64,000 nucleotides of DNA from Platerodrilus igneus (GCA_036346225.1 JARFIW010000139.1:5084001-5148000); one strand, 5' to 3'. Shown: positions 11,155 through 21,807, numbered from the stretch's first letter. The notes: generated from the letters alone by a model not told the origin. Program-made: numbers and translations.

Positions 11155-11405
11155 ACGCCCTGGCGCTTCGCATAGCCCGGAGTACCGTCGAGGAAGACCT
11201 CGGCTCAGCTGTGAACCCGAGGCAGCACGACGCCGCCGACGCCCTGGCGCTTCTCCTAGCCCGGGGCCCCATCGAAGAAACCTTCGGCTCTGCTTTGAGC
11301 CCGAGGCAGCACGTCGACGCCAAAGCCCTGGCGCTTTTCCTAGCCCGGGGCACCATCGAAGAAGACCTCGGCTCTGCTCTGAGCCCGAGGCAGCACGTTG
11401 ACGCC
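11155..11405 (+). repeat. 84-bp GC-rich tandem repeat, three units
   Basis: Three imperfect units (about 11155-11238, 11239-11321 and 11322-11405) each contain GCCCTGGCGCTT, CATCGAAGAA-like and GAGCCCGAGGCAGCACG blocks. Because 84 is divisible by three, the repeat stays open in several frames; for example 10949-11401 could encode an Arg/Pro/Ser-rich 150-residue protein. I regard that ORF as a by-product of the repeat, since composition and lack of domains give no support for a gene. Confidence 0.75.
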
Positions 11406-11559
11406 AACGTCGACATCATCGCCGACGCCACTACGCTGTATGGCGACGCCTCGGCGTAGAATCAACCCTCGTCCACCCAGACGAGCCCCAGAAGGTTCGC
11501 TGTGAGGAAGGCGTACCGAGATGCCACAGACCGACGCCAACAATTGACTTGTTTGTTGT

Positions 11560-12685
11560 TGAGAACACCAGCCTGTGGGTGAGGAGAATATCCTTGATAG
11601 TGTCTAAAGCAATAATATAGTAAATTGTATGTTGGGAAGGTTCACTTCAGCCTAAGTGGTGAGGAGAATATTCTCTGAAGTGTTCCAGAACAACAGCTAA
11701 TTATTATTTAATTTACAGATTTCCTTCTGATGATGACCACATAGTAGTCGAAATACGTAGCTGGTATTTTAAATATTTTTTGTGGTAACGGTTTTTTCAT
11801 TTTATTCAAATTGTGCCACAGTGTTCCTATAGATTATTACCTTCCGGACAAGTATAATTATTGATCTCCACAGTATTATTCATCCCGAAGATAAAACATT
11901 CTGCAAATTAGCATCGTTTCTCACTACAACTGATTTTTTTGTAGAAAATTGAGACTAGTATTGCATGAAGAAGGCCTACTTTATGGGTCCATCTTGTACT
12001 CTTGTCTCCCCCCCAATAAGTATCTACTAAAATATCATATAGGACGATCGTGTTCATGTATTTCAGATATCGTTTAACAAAATTCAAAAGTTTACTGGGA
12101 GGGGAGGGGGGATCAATCGAAATTTCCCGGAAAATGTAATTTGCAAAACATGCTCGTTTAGGAAAGAACTACAAAAACGTAAATTATTACGTAAATACTA
12201 TTACGATAGTGATCATTATACATTATTATTTACGTTGCACAGCAATCTGAGTTTTTCTTGTACTTCTTCAGCTTACTTTATATGTGCAATTTGCAAGAAA
12301 CACGGTTTTCTAATAATTTTTAGATATGATTGAATCGAAGGTTTGCGACAAAAATATTTGTTAATTTCCATTTTTAAGATATATTGAATATATTTCATTC
12401 GACGTGTTAATTGTCAAATGATCGATAGATCCATATAATTCTTTTTGCTATTACCTTAATTGGTCAACTTATTGCAAAATGAATTTTAATAGCCAAGCAG
12501 GCAAGTGCCGTTCCTTTCTGTAAGAGCCGAAGTGTGTTTGTGGTTGATTATAAAATCTAGATATGGAACTGTATATAATGAAGGTGACATTACTATTTTA
12601 ACGATTCCTAGTATGATCAGGTTAGCAAATTTTTCGCGTTACCTGAATTGTATTTCAGTTAGTTTTAAACTGGTCCGGCAGAAAT
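11560..12685. other. Interval without recognised gene
   Basis: There are two related segments of about 50 bp sharing GTGAGGAGAATAT (around 11580 and 11662). A CTGATGA...GAAA motif at 11726-11754 is discussed in the findings. The rest is AT-rich with no protein similarity I recognise. Confidence 0.5.
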
Positions 12686-12687
12686 AA

Positions 12688-13010
12688 CCTTGAAATTTTT
12701 ATGCAAGCATTGCAACTTGAAGTACAAGATCAAGGTTACTAACCTGTAAAATGTAGTTGGCACATGATATAATTGGTAGCGTGTTAAATGGATGTAATAA
12801 ACCATAACTATGAACAAGTTGCATAACCATTTTTATTGTTAAAAGTAAGTAGCTATAGGTTATCAGCAATAAATAATCTCACAATGATTCTATGTATATA
12901 GCTTATAAAAAAAGTCATTTGCTGCAGTTCGTTTTGTGAGTTCACGCGAATAAAGAAGCGATTCTTTTTTCACTTCATTATTGGAGTTTTCTTTAAAAGG
13001 TAAATTGAGA
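12688..13010 (+). repeat. Dispersed promoter-like repeat, copy 1
   Basis: This segment is homologous but diverged compared with 31746-32105. Shared blocks are TATGCAAGC(A/G)TTGCAACTT, GTTA(C/G)TAACCT, a TATA-like ATAAAA (12905 area), TTGCAGT/CTGCAGT, and a donor-like AAAAGGTAA at the end. Conservation of the TATA-like box, the possible initiator and the donor-like GTAA suggests a copied promoter plus first exon, or an LTR-like piece. No coding sequence is attached. Confidence 0.5.
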
Positions 13011-13083
13011 CGAGCGTCTCGCGGCAGTAATGCCGTGGCTGCAATGACAGGTTACGTTACTGTTCGAAATAGATATTATTAAA

Positions 13084-13173
13084 AAACACAAATCACTTAA
13101 CACGCATATCAGAACAGTTGTCGCTAAAACTATTGCAGATTGTTCTGGTATGCGTGTTAAGTAGTAAGTGTTT
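13084..13173. repeat. Strong hairpin (miRNA-precursor-like or small foldback)
   Basis: Positions 13095-13116 pair with 13141-13162 over 22 bp with a single mismatch. A 5-nt internal loop (13090-13094 against 13163-13167) and six further pairs (13084-13089 with 13168-13173) extend the stem. The loop is 24 nt. The size of about 90 nt fits a pre-miRNA, but a small inverted-repeat element would look the same. Confidence 0.6.
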
Positions 13174-13404
13174 ATTGACAGTTTTGGCGCCACATTTCCT
13201 CCAGCATACACATTTCCTCACACATCTGGACCAAATTTACATGTAAATTCTCATAAGGAGGAAATGAGGGAGATGAATCTCCTCCTGCTCTCGCCTTGTG
13301 GACCATCTTGTGGGATTTTTTTACCCCAACCATCCCTACCCTAAAAATCGGTAACCTAACCCCTAAAATTTTCGAGATACCTCTCGGTGCTTATAGGCAC
13401 CGCA

Positions 13405-13965
13405 CCCACAAGATAAATCTATATTGTTTGGTATCGAGTTAATATTAGAATTTTCTCAGCTACCCGAATCTTTAGGATTTTCTTAGATTGCATCACCCCC
13501 CAGGAAGCTATTCTCATTTTAAGATTTTTTGCTGGTAATGATTTTTTGACCCTTCGCATAAATTTTTTAACCACACGACACACAAAATTTATCTAGAATT
13601 TTACGCGGAATCCGAATCTGCAAACAGATTTAATATAGGACTGCCCCTTAGAAAGTTACACATATACCCTCTGCGAGATAAATCTTTCTCCACATTTCCA
13701 CCCACGAGATAAATGTACCTTGTTTGGTATCAATTAATATTAGATTTTTCTCAGCTACTTGAATTTCTAGGAATTTTTTTAGATAGCATGTTCCTACAGA
13801 GAACTACCTTAATTTTAAGATTTTTTAACAGCAGCGTTTTTTGACCGTTCTTATACATTTTTTTAGCTATTCGATACATCAAATTAATCTAGAATTTTAC
13901 GAAGAATTCGAATCTGCAAACAGATTTAAAATCGGACCACCCCTTACAAAGTTACACTTTTAAAG
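13405..13965. repeat. Tandem duplication, period about 296 bp
   Basis: Units at about 13405-13665 and 13701-13965 share GTTTGGTATC, TTCTCAGCTAC, TTTTAAGATTTTTT, ATCTAGAATTTTACG and CTGCAAACAGATTTAA in the same order at a constant offset of about 296 bp. They have diverged by many substitutions and small indels, so the duplication is old. No coding potential. Confidence 0.7.
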
Positions 13966-14280
13966 GCTCCAAACCTCTAAATTTTCGCCATCCAAGACAT
14001 ATGCTTTAACCAAACATCTCCGAAGATCTAAAACCGCGGGAATTTTAGAAATGAGTCTTTTATAGGCCATAAGTGTTTAATATTTAAAACCATTTTCAAA
14101 CGGTAATGTACTGATTTAGAATATTCAAAACCATGACTTTTAAAATTTTAAACAGTTATCAATTTTCTGGTTTATCATTTTTTAATTACTAAGCATGTCA
14201 TTACATAATTATATAGTCGATGCTAAATATGTACTTGGAAAATACATTTCGTTTCCCAAACTAATTTCTTTGTGAAAGTT

Positions 14281-14846
14281 GTGTAGACCTTTCTTTTTAT
14301 TAATTATATTATTGACTATATGTTTGAGAAATACAAGAAATATATTTCAATGCGGTACATTAGAAATCCACGTAATATTGCTTGTAGTTTATTAATAACA
14401 CAAGGTACTTTCTAGTATGTTCTCGACTACGTATTTAGGGAAATACAAACTTCATTTAGTAATACAGATCAATTAACGGATATTTATTTCAACTGTATAT
14501 AACCCGGTCTGATTAGTAAAGTCTATTAGTTGCGTACGCTTTGTATAAAGTTCATCGAAATTTAAACACTCGTTTTGTGCAGTGATTTTCCTTATATTGA
14601 AAATTTAAGGTACGTCTGCATTTTGTAATTAAAATAGAACTAAATTTATTTGCAAACGCCAATTATTGTGTATTTTGCTACTGTTTCTGATTGTATTTTT
14701 AAAGCATCTAAGATTCGTTTTAGATTTTACATTGTGTAATTTATTAGTCGCTATTAATTTTTTCAAAGTAATGCGCTGTTTTACATATATATTTTTCAAA
14801 TTTTAAATAGTCTTTTAGCTAAGATAATAAAAAAAAACAATTCCCA
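14281..14846 (+). repeat. Left terminal inverted repeat of Polinton 1
   Basis: It matches the reverse complement of 17392-17956 throughout, including GTGTAGACCTTTC at the outer end and the run before TTCCCA at the inner end. Long TIRs of several hundred bp are typical of Polintons. Confidence 0.85.
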
Positions 14847-14948
14847 GACCCGAAAGAAGATTATGATCGTGTTAATCAGAAAAGCACTGTAGTATTCAAG
14901 TCTGGAGAAGAAACAATTAGTTTTTGTAAAAGAAGGTTAGTTGATGTA

Positions 14949-15386
14949 GTGGATCCTAAAGACGATACTGATTGTGTTAATAAGAAATCTGTAATCAAGC
15001 TCGTGAATCAAGCCTTTTCATACTGTCTAAAAAGTTCTGATGATATACAGCGTAAAGATAAAGCCTTCAATGCAAGAATCCGGCGTATCGCAACGCTTGC
15101 TCACCCGGTTGAACCATCTGATGCAGTTAATAAACAATATGTAAATGAAAAATTGGATAAGCTTATATCTGATTTTAAAACGTTTATACAGTTTTTTATG
15201 AATTTGACTGCTGGTTCTGAGACAAACGAGAAGAAGTTCGATCTCGCAATATCATCGATTTACGAAGCGTCACCAGTAGCTATAAAAAACAAATACTACA
15301 AACCAAAGCTTCAGTTTATGTTAAAGGTGAAACTAGATAAAGATAGCCCTATTAGTTTAGCAACAGTGTTAAACAAAAATGAGTAA
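14949..15386 (+). CDS. Polinton ORF with DAVNKQYV motif, function unknown
   Basis: An intact 145-residue ORF from the ATG at 14949 to TAA at 15384-15386. Residues about 45-75 contain RIATLAHPVEPSDAVNKQYV, a pattern also found in trimerisation regions of fibre-like proteins, where a 'DAVNKQYV' turn precedes coiled coil. The following residues (EKLDKLISDFKTFIQ) could form a short helix. It lies just inside the left TIR and upstream of the integrase, a position where Polintons often carry a small accessory gene. A second possible motif (TDCVNKKSVI, residues 7-16) echoes the first. A fibre or adhesion-like role is inference only. Confidence 0.55.
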   Translation: MDPKDDTDCVNKKSVIKLVNQAFSYCLKSSDDIQRKDKAFNARIRRIATLAHPVEPSDAVNKQYVNEKLDKLISDFKTFIQFFMNLTAGSETNEKKFDLAISSIYEASPVAIKNKYYKPKLQFMLKVKLDKDSPISLATVLNKNE

Positions 15387-16380
15387 AGAAATCATCGTTA
15401 AGGAATTATTTAAACCTGTAAGAAAAAATTTTCAGCGTCGTCATACAAATCTGAAATGTGAAACATGATCTTATCTATTCGAACTTGTGCGAAATGCAGT
15501 CTTACTCTTGTGTGAACAATGGGTACAGATATTATAATAGCGGTGGACAGTTTCACAAAATATGCTTTAGCAGAACCTTTAAAAAACAAAACTGGATCAG
15601 AAGTTACAAATGCTATGATAAACAAGTTGAAAATGCAAGGCATTGTCGCAACGAACTTCCAAATGTAGACTTACTTTAAAACAATTTAAAGAAATTAAAA
15701 TTATTATGTTGTAATAATTATAAGTATTCAGATAAAAAAAATAATAAAAATTTATTCCGGGGGGGGGGTCGGGTATCCGTGGTCAGATTTTGTGGGGGTA
15801 CCATATTTCGACTCAGCTATGTTAGGGGAGTCCAAATATGTATCGCACATTAATTTTGGACCTATTTGAAATTTTAATTTTCCCGACGGAATATCGCGGG
15901 GGTACGGCGTCCCCGTGGCCCGATTTCAACTGACATCAAAACTTAAGCTCAGGACACCGAGCTGAATCGATTGATGTATCACACATTGATGTCCGACCAT
16001 TAGAAAGGCCTCGGACGGACAGACGGACGACAAATCGATTTCATAAACGAACGAAGTTCGTTGAAAATATTGGAAAAAATGTTGCAAGGAGAGAATAACG
16101 CAAAAATCAATCTAAAAATGGATTTTGGGAAAGAGTACTACAACCGCTGGCTTAAAAATCTTATGCAAAAATATAAGATAAACCATTACTCTACGTATTT
16201 CGCAATCAAAGCTAGTATGGTTGAGCTGTTTATCAGAACAATCAAAAACAAATTGTACAGAAGATTTTACTTGCAAGGCAGTCATAGATAGTTGGATATT
16301 TTGCCTATGGTTATGGAAGAATACAATAATACACCGCATCGGGCTATTAACATGACACCTATGAGGAGGAAGAACATCCA
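15380..16380 (+). pseudogene. Polinton 1 retroviral-type integrase, broken by ~400-bp insertion
   Basis: The integrase begins at the ATG at 15380 (MSKEIIVKELFKPV), overlapping the preceding ORF by a few bases. The first part runs to about 15620 (TNAM). Then 15621-16060 is foreign or rearranged sequence, and the domain resumes at KILEKMLQG near 16062. The second half has KMDFGKEYYN (second acidic residue) and IKASMVELFIRTIKN. In the intact-looking parallel copy at 51541-52045 the same site reads MVERLIRTIKN with the catalytic Glu; here it is MVELF, still carrying Glu. Several stops and frameshifts (15467, 16289) make it inactive. Confidence 0.8.
15621..16060. other. Insertion or rearranged filler inside Polinton 1 integrase
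   Basis: Comparison with 51741-51790 shows the integrase jumping from ACAAATGCTATGA to AAATATTGG across this block. The first about 45 bp could encode KLKMQGIVATNFQ, resembling a second, diverged copy of the same integrase region. The rest includes a G9 run (15760-15768) and a GC-rich stretch. CAACGAACTT near 15650 is the reverse complement of AAGTTCGTTG near 16053, a 10-bp inverted repeat that may mark the ends of a small transposon. Confidence 0.5.
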
Positions 16381-16431
16381 GAAAGAATAAAACTTTACAC
16401 CGCTGACAGTGCTTCTAAAAGTCGCAAGAAG

Positions 16432-16746
16432 TTGTATAAGGTTGGAGAAATTGTACGTATATCAAAATATAAAGCAATATTTGACCGAGGATTTCATCCA
16501 AACTGGAGTACGGAACTGTTCAAAATTGTTAAAGTACAACAAACCAAGCCAATCACGTATCTACTCGAAGATTTAAATGGACAGCCAAACTTAGGTGCTT
16601 TTTACGGCGATGAGATTCAGCTCACAGCAGCACCCGACACGTACCTAGTGGAAAAAGTTTTACGGAAACGAAAGCACAGGCGTGAACTATTAGTGTCGTG
16701 GTTGGGGGGTGGTAAAAGTTGGATTAAGAAAACAGACTTGCTTTAG
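16432..16746 (+). CDS. Polinton integrase C-terminal / chromodomain-like segment
   Basis: A 104-residue open segment following the integrase core. It starts YKVGEIVRISKYKAIFDRGFHPNWS, the SH3-like region typical of integrase C-termini, and ends with YLVEKVLRKRKHRRELLVSWLGGGKSWI, which fits a degenerate chromodomain. It is probably the C-terminal part of the same integrase, separated by stops near 16389. It may read from upstream without its own start; the Met at 16432 is only the first in frame. Its expected role is DNA or chromatin binding during integration. Confidence 0.65.
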   Translation: MYKVGEIVRISKYKAIFDRGFHPNWSTELFKIVKVQQTKPITYLLEDLNGQPNLGAFYGDEIQLTAAPDTYLVEKVLRKRKHRRELLVSWLGGGKSWIKKTDLL

Positions 16747-16882
16747 TATCAACCAAAGTTCTAGATAATTACCTAGTTGAAAAAATCATAAAAGGAGTTG
16801 GCGGGGGTAAAGACCACTAGCTGGATATATAGGAGAGATTTCCTTAGAAGCTCATTTCCATTTATGATTTGAAGCAGGAAGC

Positions 16883-17362
16883 ATGTGTTTCATAATCGAT
16901 TTACAAGGATATCAATATAAAACTAGCGATTTCTATTGCAAGGAAATTGCCATTTGGGATGTAGTGAATAATGTAATATGGCATGAGATGCTGAACATGG
17001 TGGTGGGGTATAACACCCTAAGTGACGATTTCAAAAAGCAAGTTCGGTGGTTAAAGGAAAGAATCCATGGATTCTGCTGGGATGAAGAGGCTACGAATGG
17101 TTATTCAAATGTGGGTGATTTACTGAAAGAAGTCGTACCTCCTGTGGCTACTGTCTATGTTAAAGGAGAACAGAAGAAGCAGTTACTGTCGAAATATTTA
17201 TCAAACAACATTTTAAACATGGAAAGTGTATTCTCAGTTCCTAAACTGAAAGGATTAAGAAGATTTGGTGATGGGTACAACCACTGTTTAAACCATTGTT
17301 TGAATAATTTAAGTTGTTCCAAGGAGAATGTTTTACTATTACAGCCTTTTGTTAATGTTTAA
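16883..17362 (+). CDS. Polinton-associated 159-residue ORF, function unknown
   Basis: An intact ORF from the ATG at 16883 to TAA at 17360. It starts MCFIIDLQGYQYKTSDFYCKE and ends with a Cys/His-rich tail (YNHCLNHCLNNLSCSKENVLLL, residues about 131-155). I recall similar proteins, with an N-terminal 'xxIDxQGF' and a C-terminal 'HC..H...NC...N' motif, in insect genomes near Polinton genes, but I cannot name the family. The early Asp followed by a beta-strand pattern could be a nuclease-like fold; that is speculation. It ends 30 bp before the right TIR, so it is cargo of this element. Unlike its neighbours it is not interrupted. Confidence 0.6.
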   Translation: MCFIIDLQGYQYKTSDFYCKEIAIWDVVNNVIWHEMLNMVVGYNTLSDDFKKQVRWLKERIHGFCWDEEATNGYSNVGDLLKEVVPPVATVYVKGEQKKQLLSKYLSNNILNMESVFSVPKLKGLRRFGDGYNHCLNHCLNNLSCSKENVLLLQPFVNV

Positions 17363-17391
17363 ATGTATTTAATTTTTTAATAAAATATTTG

Positions 17392-17956
17392 TGGGAATTG
17401 TTTTTTTATTATCTTAGCTAAAAGACTATTTAAAATTTGAAAAAATATTTATGTAAAACAGCGCATTACTTTGGAAAACTTAATAGCGACTAATAAATTA
17501 CACAATGTAAAATCTAAAACGGATCTTAGATGCTTTAAAAATACAATCAGAAACAATAGCAAAATACACAATAATTGGCGTTTGCAAATAAATTCAGTTC
17601 TATTTTAATAAAAAAATGCAGTCTTACCTTAAATTATCAATATGAGGACAATCACTGCACAAAACAATAATTTAAATTTCGATGAACTCTACACAAAGCG
17701 TACGGAACTAATAGACTTTACTAATCAGGCCGGGTTATATAGAGTTGAAATAATTATTCGTTAATTGATCTGTATTACTAAATGAAGTTTGTATTTCCCT
17801 AAATACGTAGTCGAGGACATACTAGAAATTACCTTGTGTTATTAATAATCTACAAGCAATTATACGTGGATTTCTAATGTACGGCATTGAAATATATTTC
17901 TTGTATTTCTCAAACATATAGTCAATAATATAATTAATAAAAAGAAAGGTCTACAC
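17392..17956 (-). repeat. Right terminal inverted repeat of Polinton 1
   Basis: Inverted copy of 14281-14846. Differences are mainly single substitutions and short indels, so the arms have been diverging for some time and are not being kept identical by gene conversion. Confidence 0.85.
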
Positions 17957-20900
17957 CGCTTTACGGATTTAGCATTTCGACTATTATTTTACAATACTAT
18001 TGAGGTAGTGTGAATATGGTAGTGAGATTTGTTGATCCCGATAGTATAAAGTATTTCGCGTTGTGCGGATTTATATAGCTTTGCCAATACTGCAGGTAAA
18101 TCATTTCTGTTTGTACTTTGCCCGTCCTTAATTTCTACTTTATTTTAGTGATTTCTTTTGATTGTGAATTGGTTCCGGTTATAGTAGATTTCCTTTTTTT
18201 AACCCGCAGTAATGGTATTTCGCCACCTGGGATCGTTTCATGTTCCCGTTTTCCCACTCAATTAATATGTAATTTATTACAGGGTTTTTTTTGTTTGTTA
18301 ATATTTACGTTTTACAACGTTACTGCTATCGTACTAAACTGGTTCCTGCTTACTCCCCGTTTCACTCCACCGCTTGAGGGAAGTCCTCCAGTGGTTTACT
18401 CAATATAGAATTCTGTTCGAAGTGAAGCAAACCGTCACACATCAAAATTTACCTTCGCACGTTTTTATTTTTGGATAAATAGATGTAGATGATCAAATGT
18501 TAGCTTGTTATGTATTTGTATTATCGAACCGATAGCTATAACACTTTTGTCACCGCACGCCAATCGCCTCATTGAATTTTGGTTAAATTGGTTAACACCA
18601 GTTTTATTTATTATTGTTCGGATAACAATCGCTTTTGCGCTGGGGTGAATCCACTTCGCGTGTTACGCACCCTATCATTCTCTTCAACAAATCATTTTGC
18701 GCATCTTGCTTTGGCGAGCTTTAGAATTAATAAATTGACGCTTTTGTGCGCACGTGGTTTACTTAAATTTTGTTAATAATTACTCGTATGAGGGCTTGGG
18801 TTGTTTACTTTAATTTGTTCATTGATTATTCACGTGGGATTAGAACCAAGCTCTCTCTACTGATCAGGCACATATATGTTAATGGTTGTCATCCTGTTAT
18901 TTTGTCAATGTAAAGTTGCAATAAATACCGTGTTATTATTTCTATTATTTTATTAGAAGCAGTAGCTCTTGTTATTCGCGCTGAGAGAACTTTCGGAGTC
19001 CGTTATATCCCTGGGCTCATCAGTACATTTATTTTATCATTCTCTTGGACCTTGGCGCCCTTCAAAGTTCTGAATTTTCTTTCTCCTTTACAGAGCTTGT
19101 ACTTCCCCAACGTCGTTTGAATCCCGACCCATAGTACCATAGCCGTGGTTTGTTATTTGCCATCAGTTCTCCCAAAAGAGATGATTAGTTTAATTGGCTT
19201 CTCTCAGAATTCCAATTTGAACTGTGACAGATTCATTTTTCTTATAAAGTACTTTGTACTTACCATCCAAACAGTCAAAATGCAACCTCAGTAGGTAGCT
19301 ACATTTGAGAATAAGTTATCGGACAAGCTGAAAGTAGTCAACCATGTTCGGATAATACCCTACCAAGTTGGTTGTTTTTTATTTTAGAGGCACATTGGTT
19401 GCTGGATCCACAACTTTATGTTGGACATAAGCATGTTAAGAGTATATAAGTATATAGAGGCGTTTTATGGTGTCTCCCTTAGCTACAGTCAACAATCACT
19501 CATATATTTATGAAAACCTACTGAAACTATACCCGAAAAAAACGTACTTTATTGCGTCTGTGTGATTAGGTTAAGATTTTAGTTAACTAAATTTGTGATA
19601 TATTTGATTTTTGATATTTGCTTTAGGATGTCTATAATATAATTATAAGTACCGCGTGTGTGTAATACCGTTGCAAACACAATCGTGTACAGTAATATAT
19701 TGATTTTTCCAATGAATGTAAAGGTATAGCTACAGTTTTGTATTTTGTTGTAATAAATTATTCTGCAATTATCTAGAGGCGTGATTGAAACTTCAGGTCA
19801 TTTAACATTTGATTTTAAAAACTTTCCTTTCAGCTAGCAGGTTTAAATAGCTTTTTTTAGTGTTCTTATGGTTAAGATTTGTTTTATGTTTAAGTATTGC
19901 TTAACGATTTCTCAGGTGAATTTTAAGCCAGAATAACTCTCCTGATTTCAGGTTTTGGCTCTCTCTTGTTATTCTTTTCGGGGCTTCGTCCTGGATACCC
20001 TGCGAGATTAGGTGGAATCCAAGGTACTTCCCGAATAAGACATATTTCATATCCGATAGCATTTTGGAACTTTCTACAAACACTTACATCACCTATCCCA
20101 CTGAGTTAGTCGACAACTATTTTTGTTAGTACAGTCGAGGTTTTCTGTATTTTACCGAAACAGCATTTTTAGCGGAGTACTTCATCGAGTTTGTCTATGT
20201 ATTACCGACTAGATTTTCTGGGGCCAAAATTGTACATAACTTCATACTCGCTATCAAGCTATATCAAATGTTAAAATTTTTAACACCATTTCTCTGTCTT
20301 TTGCGGTCAAAATGATCCCTATTGATGCTAAAAGTTTAAATTATTAACACATAAAACAAAAAGTTGTTACGTTCTAAAAATTTATTGTCTCGTTACTTTA
20401 AAAACACTTTGAGTTCCCACCTATTCAAATTTACTTTGCTGCATTTCTATAATCTTAAGCCGGGTAGATAGGCAACCAACTCTAACCGTCCTTTATTTAA
20501 TTCAAAGTCTGCCCGTTTATGTATATACTTTCTGATCCCTTATCTATACATGCACACCTTTGAAGTAGATGTATTCATTTATGAGTATTGTTGGAAGTTT
20601 GTTAGGCAATATAGGATTCGTGCATTTTAGTAAAAGTTGTTCACTTTTTAAAACAAAAGTTGTATTTTTGTCCGTCGTTTGTTTATCTTATGCCAGTGTT
20701 ACCAAGCAGTTTAATCCTACACTAACAGACGGAAACATGAAATGAAGGACAACGTTTAAAATGGTGGATTACTATTGTAAGAAAGTGATTGTTTGTTTAC
20801 GTCTATGTATACGAATGAAGGTGTGACTTTTTTTATAAACTTTTTAACGGGAGACCGCTTTAAAGACTAAATCAACCACAAACTGCTATAATTAAAAGGT

Positions 20901-21805
20901 TGAGTATTAAAGTGAATAGATAGGAATTCAGATCGACATTTAGAGCCCTGTTTTATTTATTATTAGAAATGTTATAATTTCCTAAATCTTATTTACTTAC
21001 GTCTCAGAAGTACGGCACAATTTTCACAATTGTACACTCTAGAATTTCACTGTTAACAAATATTTATTATTCACGTAACTATTTGGTACTTTCAAGTATA
21101 GTCACTGCCCAGTTTCAAAGTATACTAACTCGATATTCAATTCTCAAGATATTTATAGGATCGTCCCACTTTTGTTTGTGATTCGCTGGCTTCACGTGCT
21201 AGGCGAGGGCAAGCATATTATCACTTGTTATTTTGGGAAATTTACCAATTGTATGTATTTTAATTGTATGACGCGGTGCTCTAAGTCACGTAATTCAAAT
21301 GTTATACATTATATCTACTTCAGGAATTCCAGGAATTTTCATACATATCGATCACGTAGTCTTGTTTGTTGGCCATATTCTAATCTAAATCGAATAAATT
21401 TGGTGTTTGTTTATTTCCCAATAAATTGGATTTTTGAACAACTGTGATTCTCTTAGATCACGTACGCTTTTAAATAATGCATAATTTCTGCGTGCGTTTA
21501 TGATAATATCTTAACACACTTTTTGAATGTTTATCTAGCCAATTCATGCAGGTTTTTCACTGATTTAATTTTAATGCGTTTTGCTACCTTCCTAAATTCT
21601 AATCTTTGCTAGTGGCTACTCTTGGATATGTGTTTTAATTGTTTGTACTGCTATATACTGTGTGCTCGCAACTAATAATTTTTATAATAACCTATTTACT
21701 CTCCTAATATCTATAATTATATGTTTCTGTTACTTGGGAGTTTCCTTTACTTATTCTACGACCCCAATGACTTAAGCTACCCCTAAATTAACTCTATAAT
21801 TACAG
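17957..21805. other. Interval without recognised gene
   Basis: About 3.8 kb with only short ORFs of no recognisable family. A TATA-like AGTATATAAG (19440-19449) stands upstream of a possible initiator near 19487. I see no repeat boundary, tRNA or convincing exon. Confidence 0.5.
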
Positions 21806-21807
21806 CA

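Larger units (their letters stand above)
14281..17956. mobile_element. Internally deleted Polinton/Maverick with ~566-bp terminal inverted repeats
   Basis: The left arm 14281-14846 and right arm 17392-17956 are inverted copies with scattered mismatches; both outer ends read GTGTAGACC in the inward direction. Between them lie a DAVNKQYV-motif ORF, a broken retroviral-type integrase, an integrase C-terminal or chromodomain-like ORF and a 159-residue ORF. DNA polymerase B, capsid and protease genes expected in a 15-20 kb Polinton are missing, so this is a deletion derivative. I could not find a clean 6-bp target duplication at these ends. Confidence 0.75.

Noticed and set aside
10949..11431. Long overlapping ORFs on both strands (150, 125 and 82 residues)
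   Set aside because: They are produced by the 84-bp GC-rich repeat, whose period is a multiple of three; there is no domain or composition suggesting a real protein.
18118..18408. 96-residue hydrophobic ORF as a membrane protein
   Set aside because: T-rich codons give Phe/Leu/Val by chance in this AT-rich region; there is no start context, motif or neighbour to support it.
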